Shown one piece after another: positions 49,264 through 57,508 of a stretch of DNA of 64,000 bases. A model generated the notes under the pieces. It did not search any database, was not told the origin of the DNA, and saw only the letters and a list, made by a program, of their open reading frames with translations. The DNA comes from CAVQZA01 sp963718355. GTDB taxonomy: Bacteria > Actinomycetota > Thermoleophilia > Gaiellales > Gaiellaceae. Position numbers and translations under genes: made by a program. The stretch is from contig CAVQZA010000004.1 in the NCBI GenBank assembly GCA_963718355.1, positions 372,001-436,000 on the forward strand, given 5' to 3'. The stretch's first letter is position 1; each line of letters opens with the position of its first letter.

Positions 49264-51501
49264 GTGGCGACGATCGGCTCCTGGGACGCATTGCTCCAGG
49301 GCGAAGAGCTCGCCTACCTCGGCTCGGAGGCCTCGCACCCCGCACGTTTTGCGCCGTTCCCCGACGAGCTCGACCCGCGCGTCGCCGCCGGGCTTGCCGC
49401 GTCCGGCATCACCGAGCTCTACGGCCACCAGGCCGAGGCCTGGGCCGCGGCGGCTCGAGGAGACCATGTGCTCATGAGCACCAGCACCGCCTCGGGGAAG
49501 ACGCTCGCGTTCAACCTGCCCGTGCTCGACGCGCTCGCACGAGAGCCGAAGAAGCGTGCGCTCTACCTGTATCCGACCAAGGCGCTCGCGCAGGACCAGG
49601 CTCGCGCGCTCGCGGGCTACGGCGTGCCGAAGCTCCGGCCGGCGATCTACGACGGCGACACGCCCTCCGAGCAGCGCTGGCAGATCCGCAAGTGGGCCAA
49701 CGTCATCCTGACCAACCCGGACATGCTCCACATCGGCCTGCTGCCGCACCACGACCGCTGGGGCGACGTCCTCCAGAACCTCAGCTACGTCGTGATCGAC
49801 GAGGCGCACGTCTACCGCGGCGTCTTCGGCTCGCACGTCGCGAACGTGCTGCGGCGGCTGCGGCGGCTCGCACGCGTCTACGGCGCGGAGCCGCAGTTCC
49901 TGCTCGCGTCCGCGACGATCTCGAACCCGGGCGAGCTCGCGCGCTCTCTGCTCGGGGTGGACGTCACGGTGATCGGGGACGACGGCGCGCCGCGGGCGGA
50001 GCGGACGATCGCGCTGTGGAATCCACCGCTCGTCGACGAGGAGCTCGGCATCCGGGCGAGCGCGCTCGGCGAGGCGTCGAGGCTGCTCGCCGAGCTCGTC
50101 GGCCACGGCCAGCGCACGATCTGCTTCGCGAAGAGCCGCAAGGCAGTCGAGCTGATCCACCGCTTCGCCTCGGAGCGCGTCGGCTCCGAGCTCGCCGGGC
50201 GCCTCGCCCCGTATCGCGCCGGCTACACGCCCGAGCAGCGGCGCGAGGTCGAGCGGAGACTCGTCGAGGGCGAGCTGCTCGGCGTGACCGCGACCGACGC
50301 GCTCGAGCTCGGGATCGACATCGGCCTGCTCGACTGCGCGATCTCGGTCGGGTTCCCGGGCACCGTCGCCTCGCTGCGCCAGCAGTGGGGACGCGCCGGC
50401 CGCCGCGAGCACGGGCTCGCCGTGCTCGTCGCGAGCGAGGACGCGCTCGACCAGTACTTCATGCGCGAGCCGGAGACGTTGCTCGGCCGTCGCGTCGAGG
50501 CCGCGATCCTCGACCACGCGAAGCCACGCGTCCTCGACGGCCATGTCCTTGCGGCGGCCTTCGAGGCGCCGCTCGACGACGCCGACCGCGCCACCCTCGG
50601 CGACGCGTTCCTCGAACGCGCGGCCGTGATCCCCGGACTGAAGCGAACGCCGGCGGGCTGGGCCTACGGCGGCCGCGACTATCCGGCGGCGAAGGTCGGG
50701 CTCCGCTCCGCGAGCGCCGAGGCGTTCACCGTTGTCGACGCCGCGGACGGCGCCGTGCTCGGGATCGTCGAGCTCGAACGCGCCTACTCCACGGTGCACG
50801 AGGGCGCCGTCTACCTGCACCTCGGCGAGTCGTATCTCGTCATCGCGCTCGACCACACCGCGCGCACCGCGCTCGTCGAGCGGTTCCGCGGCAACTGGTA
50901 CACGCAGGCCAAGCGCGAGACGACGACCGCGATCGTCGAGCCGCTGCGAGTCGAGCGTCGCTGCGGCCTCGAGCTCAGCTTCGGCGCGGTCTCGGTCACC
51001 GAGCAGGTCGTCGCGTTCCAGCGCAAGTCGATCTCCGGCGGCGAGACGATCGAGACCGTGCCGCTCTCACTCCCTGCGACGACCTTCGACACCGAGGCGG
51101 TCTGGTACCTCCCCGAGCCCAAGCAGCTCGAGGGGCTGACCGAGATGCCGCGGCTCCTCGGCACGCTGCACGCGGCCGAGCACTCGATGATCGCGCTGCT
51201 GCCGCTGTGGGCGATGTGCGACCGCTGGGACATCGGCGGACTCTCGACCAACGTCCACTTCCAGACCGGCCGGCCCACGGTCTTCATCTACGACGGTCAC
51301 GCAGGCGGCGTCGGGATCGCCGAGCACGGCTTCGACGTCTTCGAGGGTTGGGTCGAGGACACCGCGCGCCTGCTCGCGGGCTGCCCGTGCCACGACGGCT
51401 GCCCCTCGTGCGTCCAGTCGCCGAAGTGCGGGAACCTCAACGAGATGCTCGACAAGGCCGGCGCGCTCACGTTCCTGCGCCGCCTCACCGGCGGACGATA
51501 G
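49264..51501 (+). CDS. MrfA-like DEAD/DEAH-box helicase with DUF1998 domain
   Basis: SF2 helicase of the YprA/MrfA type, 745 aa, linked in Bacillus to excision repair. Motif I S-T-A-S-G-K-T near 78-84; D-E-A-H near 178; S-A-T near 215; motif VI Q-W-G-R-A-G-R near 375. The C-terminal zinc-type cluster reads C-P-C-H-D-G-C-P-S-C and is followed by S-P-K-C-G-N-L-N-E, the DUF1998 signature. GTG 49264 is preferred because of the TACCTT element; GTG 49240 is the alternative. Confidence 0.9.
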   Translation: MATIGSWDALLQGEELAYLGSEASHPARFAPFPDELDPRVAAGLAASGITELYGHQAEAWAAAARGDHVLMSTSTASGKTLAFNLPVLDALAREPKKRALYLYPTKALAQDQARALAGYGVPKLRPAIYDGDTPSEQRWQIRKWANVILTNPDMLHIGLLPHHDRWGDVLQNLSYVVIDEAHVYRGVFGSHVANVLRRLRRLARVYGAEPQFLLASATISNPGELARSLLGVDVTVIGDDGAPRAERTIALWNPPLVDEELGIRASALGEASRLLAELVGHGQRTICFAKSRKAVELIHRFASERVGSELAGRLAPYRAGYTPEQRREVERRLVEGELLGVTATDALELGIDIGLLDCAISVGFPGTVASLRQQWGRAGRREHGLAVLVASEDALDQYFMREPETLLGRRVEAAILDHAKPRVLDGHVLAAAFEAPLDDADRATLGDAFLERAAVIPGLKRTPAGWAYGGRDYPAAKVGLRSASAEAFTVVDAADGAVLGIVELERAYSTVHEGAVYLHLGESYLVIALDHTARTALVERFRGNWYTQAKRETTTAIVEPLRVERRCGLELSFGAVSVTEQVVAFQRKSISGGETIETVPLSLPATTFDTEAVWYLPEPKQLEGLTEMPRLLGTLHAAEHSMIALLPLWAMCDRWDIGGLSTNVHFQTGRPTVFIYDGHAGGVGIAEHGFDVFEGWVEDTARLLAGCPCHDGCPSCVQSPKCGNLNEMLDKAGALTFLRRLTGGR

Positions 51502-51533
51502 CCCGGCCCGCGCATCGTCCACGCGGGCCGGGC
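51501..51533. terminator. Bidirectional intrinsic-type hairpin
   Basis: Perfect 12-base stem GCCCGGCCCGCG (51501-51512) with its complement at 51522-51533 and a 9-base loop, placed between the stop of the helicase and that of the convergent phosphoesterase. No T-run follows, as is common for high-GC terminators. It lies exactly in the 42-base gap, so it probably serves both genes. Confidence 0.75.
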
Positions 51534-51543
51534 TCGCCGTTTC

Positions 51544-53229
51544 CTAGCGCGGCGCCTTCGCGGTGAAGACGTTCGAGAAGTCGTTCACTGCCCCGTCCCG
51601 CGTCGCGACCGGCGGCAGGTTCCACCGCTGTTCGATCGTGGCGAGGATCGACGTCGTGTCGTACTGCGAGTGGTCGACCACGAAGTCGGACTTCAGGCCG
51701 GGAGCGACGATCAGCGACGCGACCCGAGTGCCGGGCCCCCACTGATCGTGCGGGCCTGCCGTCCCACCCTGGCCGGGCGGCGGGACGTGATCCCACTGTC
51801 CGCCGAACTCGTCGTAGGTCACGACGATCAGGGTGTTCTTCGCGCACTTCCCGGACTCGATCGACTTGATCAGGTCGACGAGGTGGTCGCTGCCGTTCGA
51901 CTCGCTCGCGTAGCCCGGGTGCTCGTTCTCCTCACCGACGGGCTTCACGAAGCTGACGGACTTCAGCTTGCACTGGTCGTCCGACGACTGCGCTCGATCG
52001 ATGAACTCCGCCTCGTCACGCAGATGCTGGGCCCTGTTCCACGTCCCGGGCCTCATGTCGAAGTAGTAGTTGAACGCCTGGTGGTGATACTGGAACAGCT
52101 TGTCCGGGCAGTTCGGGTAGACCGCGCCCGAAGCCGTGTTCGGATCCGAGCACGTCGGCCCGTCGCCGTTCGTCCAGCCCGGTCCACCGATCACGCCGTC
52201 GGCGTTCGACCAGCCGCCCGAGTACCAGGCCCAGCTGATCTTCTTCGCGTTCAGCTCGTCGCCGATGGTGTTGTTCGTCAGCGGCGGCAGGCGCCGGTTG
52301 TCGGCGGTTCCCGGCGAGTACGGCTGGTACCACGGCTGCGTCGTGTTGACCGCGTAGTCGCCGCAGGCGAGCCCCGCAGGAGCGCCGGAGTTGCACTTCA
52401 CGGTCTCGTTCGAGTCCTTGACCGTGGTGGCCGGATGGTAGAGCGGGTAGCTCGAGTTCGGGAAGCCGTTGGCGTCCACGATCGAGTGGAGGTCGTTCGG
52501 GCCGCCGGTGTTGTCGGCTCCCGCCCAGGTCGGCGCGGCCGCCGCGACCAGGAACTGGTGGTTCAGGAACGAGCCGCCGAACGCCCCCTGGAAGAGGTCG
52601 TCGAGGATCGCGTAGTCCGGATGGTTGGGACCATGCAGGTACGCGTAGATGGGCAGCCGCTTCGTGTCGTAGTGGCCCATCACGAGGCCTGCAGCGTCGC
52701 TGCCGAGGACGTAGCGATCCTGCTTGCCGTTGTCGATCTGGAACTGCTCCTGGTAGAAGCGATGCACGATGTCGCGTGTGCAGCCGCCCGGCAGGCCCGA
52801 GCCGTTGAGGACGCCGTTCGGTGCGAAGACGCCCGGTGCCGGACAGGTCGTCGCCGTGGCCGGGATGTCCGCGTCGATCGTGAACGGCGCGTTCGCGAAG
52901 TGATCGGTCGCGTCGCAGATCGGCGTGAGCGGCGGCGACGTCAGGTTGACGTCGAGCTGGAGCAAGCAGGCGAACGGAACGCCGAGCTGGCTCACCTGGA
53001 GCGTGTTGGCCGGCTTTGCGTTGGCGAGGCCGTTCACACCTTCCCAGCCGCCGTACAGGTTGTCGAAGCTGTGGTTCTCCTCGTAGATCACGACGATGTG
53101 ATCGATCTTCGAGAGCTTCTGGCTCCCCTTGCTACCCCCACTCCCGCCGCCGCTCGCCGTGGCGGCGACTGCCGTCACAGCGAAGGCCGCGAGCACGAGA
53201 AGCGTCAGCGCAAACATGCGACGCGTCAT
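51544..53229 (-). CDS. Secreted phosphoesterase (phospholipase C/acid phosphatase family)
   Basis: Alkaline-phosphatase-superfamily phosphoesterase (bacterial phospholipase C / AcpA type), 561 aa. Signal peptide 1-25, Gly/Ser linker 26-35, then the N-terminal motif V-V-I-Y-E-E-N-H-S-F-D-N-L-Y-G, which holds the metal-binding E-N-H. C-terminal V-T-Y-D-E-F-G-G-Q-W-D-H-V carries further metal residues. Probably releases phosphate from lipids or esters outside the cell. RBS GGGAGGGAG is 5-8 bases before the ATG. Upstream repeats (53300-53321) may be a PHO box. Confidence 0.9.
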   Translation of the reverse strand: MTRRMFALTLLVLAAFAVTAVAATASGGGSGGSKGSQKLSKIDHIVVIYEENHSFDNLYGGWEGVNGLANAKPANTLQVSQLGVPFACLLQLDVNLTSPPLTPICDATDHFANAPFTIDADIPATATTCPAPGVFAPNGVLNGSGLPGGCTRDIVHRFYQEQFQIDNGKQDRYVLGSDAAGLVMGHYDTKRLPIYAYLHGPNHPDYAILDDLFQGAFGGSFLNHQFLVAAAAPTWAGADNTGGPNDLHSIVDANGFPNSSYPLYHPATTVKDSNETVKCNSGAPAGLACGDYAVNTTQPWYQPYSPGTADNRRLPPLTNNTIGDELNAKKISWAWYSGGWSNADGVIGGPGWTNGDGPTCSDPNTASGAVYPNCPDKLFQYHHQAFNYYFDMRPGTWNRAQHLRDEAEFIDRAQSSDDQCKLKSVSFVKPVGEENEHPGYASESNGSDHLVDLIKSIESGKCAKNTLIVVTYDEFGGQWDHVPPPGQGGTAGPHDQWGPGTRVASLIVAPGLKSDFVVDHSQYDTTSILATIEQRWNLPPVATRDGAVNDFSNVFTAKAPR

Positions 53230-53299
53230 CTTTCTCCCTCCCTGACTCGAACTGCAGGACCGCCGCAGCCTTGCACTCGCAAGAGGGCCGTAATAGGCC

Positions 53300-53321
53300 G
53301 TCACCAGACTCTCACCAGATC
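53300..53321. promoter_or_regulatory. Candidate PHO box (11-base direct repeats)
   Basis: Two 11-base units, GTCACCAGACT and CTCACCAGATC, share TCACCAGA and resemble actinobacterial PhoP direct-repeat units with TCACC cores. They lie 71-92 bases upstream of the secreted phosphoesterase. The TCACC sense points away from that gene, which weakens the case. No PhoP gene is in the window. Confidence 0.3.
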
Positions 53322-53328
53322 TACACGC

Positions 53329-53338
53329 TGTCTAGACA
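53329..53338. promoter_or_regulatory. Perfect palindrome, operator candidate
   Basis: TGTCTAGACA is a perfect 10-base palindrome in the 177-base divergent region between phosphoesterase and DGPF genes, 6 bases upstream of the ECF -35 element. It is the size of a dimeric repressor site; no regulator is suggested by its neighbours. Confidence 0.3.
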
Positions 53339-53344
53339 CGGCAC

Positions 53345-53371
53345 TGTCGATTTCGGGCAAGCGTGTTCGTC
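53345..53371 (+). promoter_or_regulatory. ECF-type promoter of the DGPF/sigma operon
   Basis: TGTCGA (53345-53350), a 17-base spacer and CGTC (53368-53371) match the -35/-10 form (TGTCGA, CGA/TC) reported for ECF42 sigma factors, which control the DGPF genes in front of them. The RBS GAGGGAGGG and the ATG at 53407 follow. It implies autoregulation. Confidence 0.6.
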
Positions 53372-53406
53372 GTCATGCTGTACACGCCAACCGAGGGAGG
53401 GACCTC

Positions 53407-53772
53407 ATGCAGTACATGCTTCTGATCAATAGCTCCGAGGAGAGCTGGAACTCGCTCACCGAGGCTGAGCAGGGTGAGATGTACGCCGCCTACGGCGCGT
53501 TCACCCAGGAGATCAAGGCGAAGGGCGCGTTCCTCGCGGGCGACCAGCTCGCGGGAGCCGGCGACGCGACGACCGTGCGTGTCCGCGGCGGCGAGACGCT
53601 CGTCACCGACGGCCCGTTCGCCGAGACCAAGGAGCAGCTCGGCGGCTACTACCTGATCGAGGCCGAGTCGATCGACGAGGCGATCGAGTGGGCCGCCAAG
53701 ATCCCGGGCGCCAGGTACGGCGTGATCGAGGTGCGCCCGGTCGTGCTCCAGTCGGCCGAGGTGGCCGGATAG
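53407..53772 (+). CDS. DGPF-domain (YCII-related) protein
   Basis: A 121-aa YCII-related protein with the D-G-P-F-A-E-T-K-E-Q-L-G-G-Y signature near 68-81 and Y-M-L-L-I N-terminus. Proteins of this family are encoded next to ECF42 sigma factors in many actinobacteria. RBS GAGGGAGGG sits about 7 bases before the ATG. Function unknown; a possible signal or target of the sigma factor. Confidence 0.9.
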   Translation: MQYMLLINSSEESWNSLTEAEQGEMYAAYGAFTQEIKAKGAFLAGDQLAGAGDATTVRVRGGETLVTDGPFAETKEQLGGYYLIEAESIDEAIEWAAKIPGARYGVIEVRPVVLQSAEVAG

Positions 53773-55007
53773 ACGAGCTCGAGCGCGTCTTCCGGGCCGA
53801 GCGGGGCCGCGTCCTCGCGTCCTTGATCCGCGTCCTCGGTGACTTCGAGCTCGCCGAGGACGCGGTGCAGGACGCCTTTGCGGCCGCGCTCGAGCGCTGG
53901 CCAAAATCTGGAACGCCGTCCAATCCGGGCGCGTGGATCCAGACCGTCGCCCGGAACGCCGCGATCGACCGGATCCGCCGCGCGAAGACGCTCCAGCGCA
54001 AGTCCGAGCTGCTCGCGCGGGCCGAGGCCGCCGAGGAGGAGGACGTGGACACGCTGCCCGACGAACGGCTCGCGCTCATCTTCACCTGCTGTCACCCGGC
54101 GCTCGCCGTCGACGCGCAGGTGGCGCTGACGCTCCAGGTCGTGGGAGGGCTGACCGCGGCAGAGGTCGCGCGCGCGTTCCTCGTCCCCGAGGCGACGATG
54201 GCCCAGCGGCTCGTGCGTGCCAAGCACAAGATCCGCGTCGCGGGGATCCCGTTCCGGGTGCCGCCCGACCACCTGCTCCCCGACCGCACGGCGGCGGCCC
54301 TCGCGACGCTCTACCTGATCTTCAACGCGGGCTACGGCCCGCCGGTGCGCGACGCGCTCTGCGACGAGGCCGTGCGGCTCGGGAAGCTGCTCGCCGTGCT
54401 GATGCCCGACGAGCCGGAGGCGCTCGGCCTGGCCTCGTTGATGCTCCTGCACGACGCGCGGCGGCGCGCGCGGCACGGCGAGGAGCTCGTGCTGCTCGCC
54501 GATCAGGACCGCTCGCTCTGGAATCCGGGCCGCATCGACGAGGGCCGGCGCCTGCTCGACCGGGCGCCGCGCCTGCGGCGGCCCGGTCCGTACCAGCTCC
54601 AGGCGGCGATCGCGTCGCTCCATCTCGAGGATGAGACCGACTGGCCGCAGATCGCGGCGCTCTACGGCGAACTGCTCGCGTTCGCGCCGTCCCCGGTCGT
54701 CGAGCTGAACCGCGCGGTCGCAGTCGCGATGGCCGACGGCCCCGAGGCGGGGCTGGCGCTGCTCGACCGAATCGACCTCGCCGGCTACTACCTGCTCCAC
54801 TCCGCGCGGGCCGATCTCCTGCACCGGCTCGGCCGAGACGTCGAGGCGGGCGCGGAGTACGAGCTGGCGCTCGAGCTTGCTCCGACCGACCAGGAGCGCG
54901 CCTTTCTCGCCAAGCGCCTACGATCGCTCACATGGCCGTCCAGCACGCACGCGGGGGAACCCTCATCGTCGGCGGCGGGTTCGCCGGAGCCTCGCTCGCG
55001 CGACTGA
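53688..55007 (+). CDS. ECF42-like sigma factor with C-terminal TPR region
   Basis: ECF sigma factor. Sigma-2 motif E-L-A-E-D-A-V-Q-D-A-F; W-I-Q-T-V-A-R-N-A-A-I-D-R-I-R-R; sigma-4 L-T-A-A-E-V-A-R-A-F-L-V-P-E-A-T-M-A-Q-R-L; then a long C-terminal part with TPR-like helices (A-L-E-L-A-P-T-D). The DGPF gene upstream fits ECF42. Start: homology begins at I-D-E-L-E-R-V-F, coded from ATA at 53769, which overlaps the DGPF stop; the nearest conventional start is GTG 53688, which would add 27 shadow-like residues. The C-terminal 25 residues overlap the next gene in another frame. Confidence 0.88.
   Translation: MGRQDPGRQVRRDRGAPGRAPVGRGGRIDELERVFRAERGRVLASLIRVLGDFELAEDAVQDAFAAALERWPKSGTPSNPGAWIQTVARNAAIDRIRRAKTLQRKSELLARAEAAEEEDVDTLPDERLALIFTCCHPALAVDAQVALTLQVVGGLTAAEVARAFLVPEATMAQRLVRAKHKIRVAGIPFRVPPDHLLPDRTAAALATLYLIFNAGYGPPVRDALCDEAVRLGKLLAVLMPDEPEALGLASLMLLHDARRRARHGEELVLLADQDRSLWNPGRIDEGRRLLDRAPRLRRPGPYQLQAAIASLHLEDETDWPQIAALYGELLAFAPSPVVELNRAVAVAMADGPEAGLALLDRIDLAGYYLLHSARADLLHRLGRDVEAGAEYELALELAPTDQERAFLAKRLRSLTWPSSTHAGEPSSSAAGSPEPRSRD
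54919..54924 (+). promoter_or_regulatory. Predicted leaderless -10 element of the NDH-2-like gene
   Basis: TACGAT ends 7 bases before the ATG at 54932, inside the end of the sigma gene. It fits the TAnnnT pattern and would allow transcription independent of the sigma factor. Confidence 0.4.
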
Positions 55008-56191
55008 TCGGCGGGGCCGGCGCGACGCTCGTCAGCCCCGAGAACTTCATGCTCTTCACGCCGCTCCTGCCGGAGGCCGCGTCGGGGATGCTCGAGCCGC
55101 GTCACGTCGTCGTGCCGCTGCGCCAGATGTGCCCTCACTCCGACCTGCTGCTCGGCCGCGCGCACATGCTCGACCGCGAAGCGAAGGCGGTGACCGTGCT
55201 CACCGACGAGGGCGAGATCGTCATCACGTACGACCACTGCGTGATCGCGCTCGGCTCCGTCGTGCGCGCGCTGCCGATCCCCGGGCTCGCGGACTTCGGG
55301 CTCGGCTTCAAGTCGCTCGCCGACGCGATCAACCTGCGCAACCATGTCCTCCGCCGCCTCGAGGCTGCCGACGCGACGAACGACCCCGAGGCACGCCGGC
55401 GCGAGCTCGGCTTCGTCTTCGTCGGCGCGGGCTATGCGGGAGTCGAGGCGCTCGCCGAGCTGTTCGACCTCGTGCAGGACGCGATGCGCTTCTATCCGCG
55501 GCTCAAGGACAACGCGCAGCGCTGGGTGCTGGTCGACGCCGCGCCGTCGATCCTCGCTGAGATCCCGAACCGCCTCGGCACGTACGCGGCGACGCAGCTT
55601 GCCAAGCGCGGGATCGAGATTCAGGTGGCCACGACGCTCGCCTCGCTCGACGCGGCGGCCGCGACGCTGTCGAACGGCGACCGGATCCCGACCGCGACAC
55701 TCGTGTGGACCGCGGGTGTGAAGGCGAACCCGCTCCTCGCCGAGCTCGGGCTGCCGCTCGACGAGCGCGGTCGCGTACGCGTCGACGAGATGCTGCGGGT
55801 GGAGGGCGACGACTGCGTCTGGGCACTAGGCGACTGCGCGCGCGTCCCGAATCTCGCGTCGTCAGACCCCGATCCGCCGACGTCCCAGCACGCGCTGCGC
55901 CAGGCTCGGCGGCTCGCGAAGAATCTCGGCGGCGACCCGCGTCCGTACGACTACCGCATGCTCGGCCAGGTCGCGACGCTGGGCCGGTACAAGGGGATCG
56001 CCGACGTGCTGGGCGTGCGGCTGTGGGGTTTCCCCGGCTGGTTCGTCACGCGGAGCTATCACCTCGTGCAGCTCCCGCTCGTCTCGCGGAGGCTCCGCGT
56101 GGTCGCCGACTGGACGACGTCGCTGTTCTTCAAGCGCGACATCGCCGAGCTCGGCACCATCGGCCACCCGCAGGGCCTGCGCGATGGCTGA
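54932..56191 (+). CDS. NDH-2-like NAD(P)/FAD-dependent dehydrogenase
   Basis: Type II NADH dehydrogenase-like flavoprotein, 419 aa, that passes electrons to quinone. FAD motif G-G-G-F-A-G-A-S near residue 13, F-T-P-L-L-P-E-A near 42, second Rossmann G-A-G-Y-A-G-V-E near 165, and W-A-L-G-D-C-A near 295 (FAD ribityl motif). The late S-Y-H-L-V-Q-L region resembles the membrane-binding C-terminus. Overlaps the next gene by 8 bases. Confidence 0.9.
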   Translation: MAVQHARGGTLIVGGGFAGASLARLIGGAGATLVSPENFMLFTPLLPEAASGMLEPRHVVVPLRQMCPHSDLLLGRAHMLDREAKAVTVLTDEGEIVITYDHCVIALGSVVRALPIPGLADFGLGFKSLADAINLRNHVLRRLEAADATNDPEARRRELGFVFVGAGYAGVEALAELFDLVQDAMRFYPRLKDNAQRWVLVDAAPSILAEIPNRLGTYAATQLAKRGIEIQVATTLASLDAAAATLSNGDRIPTATLVWTAGVKANPLLAELGLPLDERGRVRVDEMLRVEGDDCVWALGDCARVPNLASSDPDPPTSQHALRQARRLAKNLGGDPRPYDYRMLGQVATLGRYKGIADVLGVRLWGFPGWFVTRSYHLVQLPLVSRRLRVVADWTTSLFFKRDIAELGTIGHPQGLRDG

Positions 56192-56909
56192 GGCGCTCGC
56201 CTTCCTGCACTGGCTGGAGGAGGCGTGTGCCGATCGCGTCGAGCCGTTCGAGTTCGGCCTCGGCTTCTTCAGGGACGACCGGCCCACGATCTGGGACTTC
56301 AACTTCCTCCGCATCGAGCGCGGAGAGCCGACCGTCCCCGCCCTCGTCGCGGCAGCGAACGAGCTGATGGGTGGGCTCGACCATCGGCGGGTCGTCGTGG
56401 ACGACGCCGACCTCGCGGCCCGGCTCGAACCCGCGTTTCCCGAGCACGGATGGACGGTCGGGCGGCACCTCGTGATGGAGCACCGCCGCCCGCCGCAGCC
56501 ACGAGCCGACCCGGCAGAGGCGCGCGAGATGTCCTCCGCCGAGGCCGCAGAGCTGTGGGCTGAGCTGAGCCGGCGCCGCGGCTTCTCGATCGACAAGCAC
56601 ACCATCCTCGAAGCCGCCGTTTCGACGCGCTACTTCGCCGGCTTCACGGGCGGGGCTCCGGCCTCGTGCTGCGAGCTTTACAGCAGCGGCGGTACCGGTC
56701 AGGTCGAGGACGTCGTCACGCTCGAGGAGCACCGCGGGCGCGGGCTCGCCAGCGCCGCGATCCTCGCCGCGCTCGACGCGTCGCTCGCCGACGGGAACAC
56801 GCTCACCTTCCTCGTGGCCGACGCCGACGACTGGCCCTACCTCCTCTACGAACGGCTCGGGTTCGAAACGACGGGCCGCCGCTGGCAGTTCCAGCGGTTG
56901 CCGGCATGA
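56184..56909 (+). CDS. GNAT family acetyltransferase
   Basis: A 241-aa protein with a GNAT domain in the second half: V-T-L-E-E-H-R-G-R-G-L-A-S-A-A-I (about 177-192) is the acetyl-CoA binding loop, followed by L-Y-E-R-L-G-F-E. The N-terminal part (about 1-110) is an extra domain seen in some GNATs. Overlaps the dehydrogenase by 8 bases and the next gene by four. Confidence 0.85.
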   Translation: MAEALAFLHWLEEACADRVEPFEFGLGFFRDDRPTIWDFNFLRIERGEPTVPALVAAANELMGGLDHRRVVVDDADLAARLEPAFPEHGWTVGRHLVMEHRRPPQPRADPAEAREMSSAEAAELWAELSRRRGFSIDKHTILEAAVSTRYFAGFTGGAPASCCELYSSGGTGQVEDVVTLEEHRGRGLASAAILAALDASLADGNTLTFLVADADDWPYLLYERLGFETTGRRWQFQRLPA

Positions 56910-57508
56910 GCATCCAGGCGATCCGCCTGCGGACGGCGCGCCTCGAGCTGCGGCTTGCGTCGCACGATGAGCTCGTGGCGCTCGGAGAGGTCGCCGTGGC
57001 CGGGATCCATCCGCCCGAGGAGATGCCGTTCGCCGTCGCGTGGACCGACGACGTCACGGTCGAGAGCTTCGTCGCCCACCACGAGGAGACGTTCCGCGCG
57101 TGGCAACCTGACGATTGGAGGCTGAACCTCGTCACCTTCCTCGACGGGGCGCCGATCGGGTCGCAGGCGATGGCCGCGAAGGAGTTCGCGACGACGCGGG
57201 AGGTCTCGACGGGCTCCTGGCTGGGCCAGGACTACCAGGGCCAGGGCTACGGCACCGAGCAGCGGGCCGCCGTGCTCGAGTTCGCGTTCCGCGGTCTCTG
57301 CGCCCGTGTCGCCCTGAGCGGCGCCCTCGAGGGCAACGCCGCCTCGATGCGCGTCTCGGAGAAGCTCGGCTACCGGGTCACCGGCATGAGCTCGGTCAGC
57401 CCGCGCGGCGTCCCGGTCCCGCACACCGACCTCCGCCTCGACGCCGCCGACTGGCCGGGCTATGCGTGCGAACTCGAGGGCATCGACCCGGCCGACTTCG
57501 GCGCCTAG
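56906..57508 (+). CDS. GNAT family (RimJ/RimL-like) acetyltransferase
   Basis: A 200-aa GNAT of the RimJ/RimL type: L-R-T-A-R-L-E-L-R near the N-terminus, G-S-W-L-G-Q-D-Y-Q-G-Q-G-Y-G-T-E near 98-113 (acetyl-CoA loop), and S-E-K-L-G-Y-R near 150. ATG overlaps the preceding stop. Ends in CTAG shared with LigD. Confidence 0.88.
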   Translation: MSIQAIRLRTARLELRLASHDELVALGEVAVAGIHPPEEMPFAVAWTDDVTVESFVAHHEETFRAWQPDDWRLNLVTFLDGAPIGSQAMAAKEFATTREVSTGSWLGQDYQGQGYGTEQRAAVLEFAFRGLCARVALSGALEGNAASMRVSEKLGYRVTGMSSVSPRGVPVPHTDLRLDAADWPGYACELEGIDPADFGA

